Shown here piece by piece: positions 1-6,166 of a DNA stretch of 20,612 bases. Origin of the DNA: Clostridiales bacterium (GTDB lineage: Bacteria; Bacillota; Clostridia; Christensenellales; Borkfalkiaceae); NCBI GenBank assembly GCA_021635425.1, contig JAJWOJ010000008.1, positions 1-20,612 of the forward strand, read 5' to 3'. Made by a program: the position numbers and the translations under genes. The notes beneath the pieces are model-generated. The model made no database searches. It was not told the origin of the DNA and saw nothing but the letters and a program-made list of their open reading frames with translations. Each line of letters begins with the position of its first letter. Within the stretch, counting starts at the first letter, position 1.

Positions 1-85
1 TTATAATTCTGATACGTTACAATTCGATACAATTAAAAAATCATGCAATAATAAAACAAATTGAAAAATTGTAAGGCGGAAATCT

Positions 86-1201
86 ATGAGAAAAAATAAA
101 ATCTTATCACTAGTATGTGCGGGGGCGATTGCTGTGACGTGTTCTTGCAACGATACCGTAACGACTGTTGATCCGATATCGGTCCTGACTCCGAACGGAA
201 ATCAAACCATATCCCTCAACAATTCCGAAGTGACCGATTACGTTAATAATTACTATCTCGGTTCGAGCCTTAATTATCTTGACAAAACCAAAGGCGATCA
301 TTATTTCCCCGAGCCTGTCGAGGTAAAATGGGTAGGCGAGGAAAACGGAAGTTATCTCGTTTCGGTTTCCGAAAAGGAAGATTTTTCGGATTCTCGAACT
401 TATACGACAACTTCTCCCGAACTGAAGATAGAAAATCTTTACGGCGGACAGAAATACTTTTATAAAATCGAAGATACGGTAAACGGTAAAACGAGCGGAG
501 TTAAAACTTTCGGGACGAAAAAAGCCCCGAGGAATTTGAAGATAGACGGGGTGTCGAATACGCGTGACGTCGGCGGATACGATGTTTCGGGGAAAAGAGT
601 GAAGCAGGGAATGGTTTATCGCGGGGCAACACCCGAAAATATTTCCGAAGAAGGGAAAAAGACGTTTGCCGGACTCGGAATTAAAACGATAATCGATTTA
701 AGAGGATCTGCGGAACGGAAGCGTAATTTTTCTGATATAAATTACGTCGAGTTGCCCGAAAAAGGCGGTCCTTACTATGCTTCGGGCGACAGAAATTTCA
801 CGATGCCCGAGTATATTCCCGCGCTGATTCAGTCGTTAAAGGTGTTTGCAAACGCCGACAATTATCCGATTTACTTTCATTGTCAGATAGGGAGAGACAG
901 AACGGGAACGCTTGCTTTTATATTGAACGGACTTCTCGGCGCGGATTACGGTGACCTTTGTATGGATTACGAGTTGTCGTGTTTTTCCGAGGCGGGGTGT
1001 CTCGATTACGACGATAAAACCAAGCAGGTTGAAAGGATGATATCGAACGCGGAAGGAATGCGGATTTATTTCGGAAAATATGCGACGGCGAAAAAATACG
1101 ACGGCAACGACGCTTTTCATTTCGGTCTGGAAGCGTTTCTTCTCGATAACGGCTTAACGCAATCGGAAATTTCTGCGATAAGAGATATTATGTTAAAATA
1201 A
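86..1201 (+). CDS. Exported tyrosine-phosphatase-like protein with N-terminal FnIII-like domain
   Basis: Encodes 371 aa. A basic start and hydrophobic core (residues 2-18) are followed by Cys19/Cys21, so this is an exported protein and probably a lipoprotein, although the lipobox (T-C-S-C) is not canonical. Residues about 75-144 look like one fibronectin-III/Ig-type beta sandwich. Residues about 145-370 match the bacterial Tyr_phosphatase3 type: an NTRDVGGY motif near residue 157 and the P-loop HCQIGRDRTG with the CX5R pair Cys266 and Arg272. Known members dephosphorylate phosphotyrosine, phosphoserine or phosphoinositides; the substrate here is unknown. The start is supported by AGGCGGA at 74-80. 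It is convergent with the AraC gene and not part of the sugar operon. The 85 bp upstream are A+T-rich with two TACAATT copies, but no complete promoter can be assigned. Confidence 0.85.
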   Translation: MRKNKILSLVCAGAIAVTCSCNDTVTTVDPISVLTPNGNQTISLNNSEVTDYVNNYYLGSSLNYLDKTKGDHYFPEPVEVKWVGEENGSYLVSVSEKEDFSDSRTYTTTSPELKIENLYGGQKYFYKIEDTVNGKTSGVKTFGTKKAPRNLKIDGVSNTRDVGGYDVSGKRVKQGMVYRGATPENISEEGKKTFAGLGIKTIIDLRGSAERKRNFSDINYVELPEKGGPYYASGDRNFTMPEYIPALIQSLKVFANADNYPIYFHCQIGRDRTGTLAFILNGLLGADYGDLCMDYELSCFSEAGCLDYDDKTKQVERMISNAEGMRIYFGKYATAKKYDGNDAFHFGLEAFLLDNGLTQSEISAIRDIMLK

Positions 1202-1211
1202 TCGGCAAATA

Positions 1212-1257
1212 AGGGGCCGTCGCAAGTTGTGAGATTTTGTAGCTTGCGACAGCCCCT
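1212..1257. terminator. Long stem-loop between convergent genes, likely bidirectional terminator
   Basis: The left arm (1212-1226, AGGGGCCGTCGCAAG) pairs with the right arm (1243-1257, CTTGCGACAGCCCCT) over 15 positions with a single mismatch, around a 16-nt loop. It lies 10 bp after the phosphatase stop and 15 bp after the regulator stop on the other strand, so it suits termination of both. No long T-run follows on either side (minus strand: TTATTTG), so a pure intrinsic terminator is not certain. The GGGGCTGTCGC-type arm could also belong to a dispersed intergenic repeat family. Confidence 0.6.
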
Positions 1258-1272
1258 ATGAATTGTAATGAA

Positions 1273-2082
1273 CTATTCGGTCGTTTTCGATTGACTGGTT
1301 TTATCTTTGAATTTGCGATATTGCCTGTAAAAAGTAACGGGACTGTTAAATCCGCATTTTTCCATAACTTCGGCGATTGGATAATTTTTTTCGGCAATCA
1401 TTTCGACGGCTTTTTGCATACGAATCTGATTGAGATAAGTTTTAAAAGACACTCCCACGCATTCGTTGAACAGGTGGCTGCATCTTCCTTCCGAATACCC
1501 GAAGTTTTTCGCCATAGATTGCAGACTTATCTGCTTATCGTAATTTTCGTTTATATAATCGATAAAATCTATGGCTTTTTCGTTCGGAACGAACGATTCC
1601 CTTTCCGAAAGAGGATAGGCTTTTAAAAGCGCGTCGAGAAACAAATTCGCATAAGCGCAGTTTATGAGGTATGTTTTTTCTTCTATTTTCAGCCAGTCGT
1701 TTAAAATCTTTACGGCGCGGCGATTTTTTTCCTTGTCCGTCATAAACGACGGAAAGGTCATATTTTCGTATTTTTTGGTAAAATTTACGGTATACTCTTT
1801 ACCGAGGACTATGACGATTGCAGACAGATCTTTTTTGTAATACTCGTAGCTGTGAATCTGAAGTTTATCCGCAAAACAGATGTCGCCCGTCGTAAGGAGT
1901 CGTTTTTTATCGCCGATGCGGGCTACGGTCTCTTCCCGTTCGATATAAGCGAATTCGAGGCTTTCGTGATAATGCGGAACTTCGAGCAGGTAAGGCTCTT
2001 TTTTCAGGAAAATATGGAAGCTGTCGTCGGCTTCCGGCTGATAAAAAAGATTCTGTTTTTTAAGAGTATAAGGGGATTGCAT
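1273..2082 (-). CDS. AraC-family transcriptional regulator
   Basis: Encodes 269 aa. The N-terminal half (about 10-150) has the look of the cupin-like AraC ligand-binding domain, including an HYHESLEFAYIE stretch. The C-terminal region (about 175-262) is the double helix-turn-helix: the first helix pair includes LQSMAKNFGYSEGRCSHLF, followed by the linker helix FKTYLNQIRMQKA and the second HTH with the signature IAEVMEKCGFNSPVTFYRQY. Family members bind direct-repeat half-sites and respond to sugars. The start at 2082 is preceded on the minus strand by GAGAGGCGG and by a strong promoter (2115-2143). Its divergent position next to the long catabolic operon makes it the likely local regulator; the inducer cannot be read from sequence. 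Confidence 0.92.
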   Translation of the reverse strand: MQSPYTLKKQNLFYQPEADDSFHIFLKKEPYLLEVPHYHESLEFAYIEREETVARIGDKKRLLTTGDICFADKLQIHSYEYYKKDLSAIVIVLGKEYTVNFTKKYENMTFPSFMTDKEKNRRAVKILNDWLKIEEKTYLINCAYANLFLDALLKAYPLSERESFVPNEKAIDFIDYINENYDKQISLQSMAKNFGYSEGRCSHLFNECVGVSFKTYLNQIRMQKAVEMIAEKNYPIAEVMEKCGFNSPVTFYRQYRKFKDKTSQSKTTE

Positions 2083-2114
2083 AGCCGCCTCTCATAGCAA
2101 ATAGTGATATTTCT

Positions 2115-2143
2115 ATTATATCGATTTTCTCCGATAAAGTCAA
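2115..2143 (-). promoter_or_regulatory. Sigma-A type promoter of the AraC regulator
   Basis: Read on the minus strand, TTGACT (2143-2138) is the -35 box and TATAAT (2120-2115) a consensus -10 box, with a 17-bp spacer. The transcript would start near 2108, about 26 nt before the ATG at 2082. Confidence 0.8.
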
Positions 2144-2180
2144 TATTTTTTTAAAAAACGGGTAAAAATACATCAAATTA

Positions 2181-2248
2181 TTCAAAAATGAATATTTTCT
2201 TTTGAAAAACGTATCAAGTTTTGACATAAGGCGAGGCAGTTTTGATAT
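2181..2248 (+). promoter_or_regulatory. Putative AraC-type operator: phased TTTTGA repeats
   Basis: AGTTTTGACAT (2217-2227) and AGTTTTGATAT (2238-2248) are direct repeats matching at 10 of 11 positions and exactly 21 bp apart, two helical turns. The second copy touches the -35 box of the operon promoter at 2248. A third TTTTGA core lies at 2200-2205, 19 bp further upstream, and forms an inverted repeat with TTCAAAA at 2181-2187. Direct half-sites about 21 bp apart next to the -35 box are the classic arrangement for AraC-family activators, so these are the best candidates for the site of the divergent regulator. Binding itself is inferred. Confidence 0.55.
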
Positions 2249-2276
2249 AGACAAAGCAACGCGGGCGTGTTACAAT
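2248..2276 (+). promoter_or_regulatory. Promoter of the polysaccharide-utilisation operon
   Basis: TAGACA (2248-2253) is separated by 17 bp from TACAAT (2271-2276); each matches the consensus at 5 of 6 bases. TGT directly before the -10 box gives an extended -10 element. Transcription would start near 2283, leaving a leader of about 49 nt before the ATG at 2332. The imperfect -35 box with an adjacent direct repeat suits an activator-dependent promoter. Confidence 0.7.
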
Positions 2277-2283
2277 ATCGACA

Positions 2284-2304
2284 GAAACATATAAAATGTG
2301 TTTC
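2284..2304 (+). other. Stem-loop at the predicted 5' end of the operon mRNA
   Basis: GAAACATAT (2284-2292) pairs with ATGTGTTTC (2296-2304) over 9 positions including one T-G wobble, with an AAA loop. It begins at or within a base or two of the predicted transcription start. It may act as a 5'-end stabilising hairpin, or in DNA form as a small palindromic operator. The stem is A-T-rich, so its stability is modest. Confidence 0.35.
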
Positions 2305-2331
2305 GTTAACATAATTTCAAGGAGGAAATTT

Positions 2332-5300
2332 ATGAAAAGCAAATTGCGTAAAGTTTTACTGATAAGTCTTTTTGTGATTTGCATAAGCTCGGTTTTTGCT
2401 CTTACGGGTTGTGGACAGAGCGAAACGTCGGGTGAAAGCGAAACAGGGAAAAAGTTTTACACGGTCACGTTTGACTTATGCACCGACTTACAGACGACCA
2501 CGGCTTTGCCGAAAAAAGTGACCGCCGGGTCTCGTATCGACGAACCGAAAGTTTATGTTACGGGAGATAATCCCGAAAACTACGAAATAGAAGGTTGGTA
2601 CGAAAGCAAAAATTACGATGAAGACAGTAAATGGGATTTCTATTTTGATTCCGTTCAGTCGGATATGACTCTTTATGCGAAGTGGGGATTTCATAAACAA
2701 TATAAAGTGAATTATTATAAAGCCGGGGATGAGGAAGCGACTTATGTCGCCACGATAGAACAGGGGCTGACTGCGTCCGAGTGTGACGATCGCTTCGGAG
2801 GGTATGAAGTTCTTGGCTATTATTCTTCTCCGACATTCGACGAAAAGTTTGATTTTGAAGCGCCCATACATGCCGATACGAATATTTACGTCAAACTTTC
2901 CGATTACATTTATTTTTCGCCGAAGTACCTTTCGGGGTTTGAAACAAAGAACAACGCCTCTTATGCGATGACCGCAGACGGTAAGTCGGTGGAGATTACT
3001 TACGATTCAGAGAACAGTTTCATTTTCTTAAAAGGGTTAAACTTTGCTCTCAACGACAGAGAACTTATAGAAATCGTTTATAAACTGGAAGGCGGCGTAC
3101 GTACGGATATGTATTGGTTTGCATCTGACAGCAGCGGCAATCCCGTGGCAGGATACTCGGATTTTCAGGAAATAACGAAAAGTATAGGAGATAAATCTTA
3201 TTATACCGAAATTACAACGGACGAAGAAGGTTGGACCCACGCTGTATATGATCTTACGAGGCCGAGAGGATATGTCGACGGAAATATTTCGAAACTTACC
3301 GATATTGCCGTTCTGAACGGGATTCGTTTCGATGTATCGGGTGGCAATTTCCCCGCAAAACTCACGGTAAAATACGTAAAAGGACAGAAGAAGCCCGAAA
3401 TCGTCGGACATCACGTTGAGTTTTACGTTGGAGGCGAACTTAAAGAAACCGTAGGCGTGAATGACGGAGAAAAGGTTGAAAAACCTGCGGATGAGAAATT
3501 GATTTCGGGCAGACAAATAACGGGCTACTATACGGATGAGGGCTTTACGAACGAATTCGATTTCGATGCGCCGATAACCGAAACGACCAAGTTGTATGCA
3601 AAATTATCCGATTACCTGTATTTTAACGGAGCTATGCTTGACGGATTTTCTCCGCTTAGCGGAGCGTCCAAAACGCTTAACGAAGACGGTACGTTGACGA
3701 TTAAAGGCGCAAACGGCGCGTTTATTCACAAAAAAGGACTTAACGTTGCTCTTAACGGCGGAAATTGCATAGAGATAAAGGCAAAGGTAGATATAAAACT
3801 CGGCGGACGAGTCGATATTTACGTATTCGGAACATACACCGAAAACGGAACCGAAAAGGAAAGCACGGATTACGGACAGGCAAACACCCGCTATCGCGGA
3901 ATGACCACACAGGGATGGAGTGTCGGCGAACCTGACGAAAACGGCTATGTCGTAATGAGATATGACCTTGCTTACACCGTGCTTAACGAAGGAGCAAAAG
4001 ATATTCGTTATAATGCGATAAAAGGTTTCAGAATCGATTTCATCGGCGGAAACGAGGAAAACAATATGGTTATCGAATACGTTAAATCGGCGGAAGGCTC
4101 GAAAATTCCCGAACCGACAGAGTATGCGGTAAAATATTACGTCGGGGAAGAGATGAAACATTCGGAAACCGTTCGCGAAGGAAATAAGCCTTCGCCTGTT
4201 TCGGACGAATTGTTTACTGTAAGCGGTAAAGTTGTCGGAGGATATTATAAAGATGTTTCGTTTACCGAGAAATTTGATTTTGACTCGCCGATAACCGCGG
4301 ATACGAACGTTTATGTCAGACTTCTTTCCGTTTATTCCGTTGATTTTTACGTCGGAGCGGAACTTAAACATTCCGAATCGGTTGTTGAAGGCGAAAAAAC
4401 GCCGCGCGTTTCGGATAAACTCTTTGTTGAGGAAGGAAGAACCGTTCTCGGATATTATTCCGACGAGGCTTTTACGGTCGAATTCGATTTTGACGCGCCG
4501 ATAGTCGCAAACGTCGGAGTTTACGTCAAACTTTCCGAGAAAGTATATCCTGTTTATTCGGTTGAGTTTTACGTCGGAACGGAAATTAAATATATCGAAA
4601 AAGTAACCGAAGGAAAAAATCTTACGGAGGTTTCAAACGATAAATTCGAAGAGGGCGGAAGAAAGGTCTTAGGATATTATAAGGACGCGGACTTTACCGA
4701 GCAATTCGACATGAATGCCGCTATAACCGCCGATACCAAGGTGTATGTTAAACTTTCCGAAGTGTTTACGGTAAATTATTACAACGGTGACGAGCTTATT
4801 TACGGCGAGGTTGTTTCGAAGGGCGATTTGCCGCTCGGCGTCCCCGAAGAGAAGCTCTTCGTGTTCGGCAGGGAGACCCTCGGATTTTATGCCGATAAGG
4901 CGTTCGGGGAAGAGTTCGACTTCAATGCTGCCGTAACTTGCGACGCGGACGTTTATATAAAGACATCGGATTACCTTTACTTTAACGGAAAGGCGCTTGA
5001 TAAATTCTCTCCCGTGGCGGGAGCGACGAAAACTCCGAACGAAGACGGAACGTTTACGTTCGGCGGCACTAACGGCGCGTGGATGTATATAAAAGGTCTT
5101 AATATTGCAATTAACGGCGGTAATTATATAGAAATAAAGGCAAAATCCGATATCAAACTCGGCGGTTTCTTTGATTTCTATATTTACGGCGAGTATACGA
5201 AAGATGGCGTCGCTGCGGAAAGCACCGACTTCGGTCAGGCAAACACCCGTTATCGCGGAAGAACGGAAGACGGTTGCGTTATCGGTGACGCGGACGTAAA

Positions 5301-6147
5301 CGGATGCAGAATATATTCTTTCCGTTTGTCCGATCCCATTAATGCGACGGGTAAAATAGAATATAAGACGATCAAGGGTTTCAGAATCGGTCTGAACGGC
5401 GGAAACGAAGAGAACACGTTTACAATAGAATATATAAAAACGGTCAGATTGGTTTCGGTTAAATATTATCTCGGCAGCGAGTTGATTAAGACTGAGGGAT
5501 TGGTCGCGGGTGACCGCATTAAAACATTTGCGAAAGAGAATATGGTTTTCGGAAGAGAAATCGTAGGCGTGTATACCGACGAAGCGTTGACCTCCGCGTT
5601 CGATCCGACGACTCCTATAACCAAAGATGAAAAACTTTATGTCAGAACGTCCGATTACCTGTATTTTAACGGAGCTATGCTTGACGGATTTTCTCCGCTT
5701 GGCGGAGCGTCGAAAACGCTTAACGAAGACGGTACGTTGACGGTTAAAGGCACAAACGGAGCTTTTATTCACAAAAAAGGACTTAACGTTGCTCTTAACG
5801 GCGGAAATTGCATAGAGATAAAGGCAAAGGTAGATATAAAACTCGGCGGACGAGTCGATATTTACGTATTCGGAACATACACCGAAAACGGAACCGAAAA
5901 GGAAAGCACGGATTACGGACAGGCAAACACCCGCTATCGCGGAATGACCACACAGGGATGGAGTGTCGGCGAACCTGACGAAAACGGCTATGTCGTAATG
6001 AGATATGACCTTGCTTACACCGTGCTTAACGAAGGAGCAAAAGATATTCGTTATAATGCGATAAAAGGTTTCAGAATCGATTTCGTTGGCGGAAACGAGG
6101 AAAACAATATGGTTATCGAATACGTTAAATCGGTAAACGTCGAATAA
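2332..6147 (+). CDS. Large modular repeat lipoprotein, probable surface glycan-binding protein
   Basis: Encodes 1271 aa. The start at 2332 is chosen because AAGGAGG (2319-2325) sits just upstream and a perfect lipoprotein signal follows, with lipobox L24-T-G-C27; an in-frame ATG at 2296 has no such support. After the anchor comes one Listeria-Bacteroides (Flg_new/InlB-type) repeat, about residues 37-122, ending YAKW. Then two module types alternate. Short modules (about 66-75 aa; FYVG near the start, GYY...F..FDFDAPI near the end) begin near residues 124, 360, 598, 668, 742, 812 and 1041. Long beta-rich modules (about 160 aa, starting SDYLYFNG and ending IEYVK) occupy about 190-351, 426-587, 879-1038 and 1107-1268. 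No catalytic motif is recognised. It is the first gene of the operon. A carbohydrate-binding role is inferred from context; the long modules are not assigned to a known family. Confidence 0.85.
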   Translation: MKSKLRKVLLISLFVICISSVFALTGCGQSETSGESETGKKFYTVTFDLCTDLQTTTALPKKVTAGSRIDEPKVYVTGDNPENYEIEGWYESKNYDEDSKWDFYFDSVQSDMTLYAKWGFHKQYKVNYYKAGDEEATYVATIEQGLTASECDDRFGGYEVLGYYSSPTFDEKFDFEAPIHADTNIYVKLSDYIYFSPKYLSGFETKNNASYAMTADGKSVEITYDSENSFIFLKGLNFALNDRELIEIVYKLEGGVRTDMYWFASDSSGNPVAGYSDFQEITKSIGDKSYYTEITTDEEGWTHAVYDLTRPRGYVDGNISKLTDIAVLNGIRFDVSGGNFPAKLTVKYVKGQKKPEIVGHHVEFYVGGELKETVGVNDGEKVEKPADEKLISGRQITGYYTDEGFTNEFDFDAPITETTKLYAKLSDYLYFNGAMLDGFSPLSGASKTLNEDGTLTIKGANGAFIHKKGLNVALNGGNCIEIKAKVDIKLGGRVDIYVFGTYTENGTEKESTDYGQANTRYRGMTTQGWSVGEPDENGYVVMRYDLAYTVLNEGAKDIRYNAIKGFRIDFIGGNEENNMVIEYVKSAEGSKIPEPTEYAVKYYVGEEMKHSETVREGNKPSPVSDELFTVSGKVVGGYYKDVSFTEKFDFDSPITADTNVYVRLLSVYSVDFYVGAELKHSESVVEGEKTPRVSDKLFVEEGRTVLGYYSDEAFTVEFDFDAPIVANVGVYVKLSEKVYPVYSVEFYVGTEIKYIEKVTEGKNLTEVSNDKFEEGGRKVLGYYKDADFTEQFDMNAAITADTKVYVKLSEVFTVNYYNGDELIYGEVVSKGDLPLGVPEEKLFVFGRETLGFYADKAFGEEFDFNAAVTCDADVYIKTSDYLYFNGKALDKFSPVAGATKTPNEDGTFTFGGTNGAWMYIKGLNIAINGGNYIEIKAKSDIKLGGFFDFYIYGEYTKDGVAAESTDFGQANTRYRGRTEDGCVIGDADVNGCRIYSFRLSDPINATGKIEYKTIKGFRIGLNGGNEENTFTIEYIKTVRLVSVKYYLGSELIKTEGLVAGDRIKTFAKENMVFGREIVGVYTDEALTSAFDPTTPITKDEKLYVRTSDYLYFNGAMLDGFSPLGGASKTLNEDGTLTVKGTNGAFIHKKGLNVALNGGNCIEIKAKVDIKLGGRVDIYVFGTYTENGTEKESTDYGQANTRYRGMTTQGWSVGEPDENGYVVMRYDLAYTVLNEGAKDIRYNAIKGFRIDFVGGNEENNMVIEYVKSVNVE
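3607..4090 (+). repeat. 484-bp intragenic repeat, copy A (long module 2)
   Basis: Differs from copy B (5650-6133) at about 8 of 484 positions, with an uninterrupted identical core at 3721-4041. It encodes residues 426-587 of the large lipoprotein. The mismatches cluster at the two ends, as expected after recent duplication or gene conversion. Confidence 0.9.
4123..4965 (+). repeat. Four tandem short modules in the large lipoprotein
   Basis: Four consecutive short modules begin at residues 598, 668, 742 and 812. Each carries a Y/F-x-V-x-F/Y-Y-x-G opening, a GYY/GFY turn and an F-x-x-x-FDF closing stretch. They are clearly related in protein sequence but diverged in DNA, so they are older than the 484-bp duplication. 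They resemble InlB B-repeats in size and pattern and probably act as spacers or stalks. Confidence 0.7.
5650..6133 (+). repeat. 484-bp intragenic repeat, copy B (long module 4)
   Basis: Second member of the near-identical pair, offset exactly 2043 bp from copy A. The identical core is 5764-6084. It encodes residues 1107-1268, the end of the protein. The two other long modules (DNA about 2899-3384 and 4966-5445) are recognisable only at protein level. Confidence 0.9.
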
Positions 6148-6166
6148 AAATTATCTGGAGAAATAA

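Noticed and set aside
2296..2331. Upstream in-frame ATG at 2296 as start of the repeat lipoprotein
   Set aside because: It would add 12 residues ahead of the basic signal-peptide start, lies inside the 5' stem-loop close to the predicted transcription start, and lacks a ribosome site; AAGGAGG points to 2332.
2283..2331. Riboswitch in the operon leader
   Set aside because: The leader is only about 49 nt and contains nothing beyond one small stem-loop; no known riboswitch core is visible.
2899..6133. CRISPR-like or tandem mobile repeat array
   Set aside because: The repeats are in-frame protein modules of unequal length with no short spacer-repeat period.
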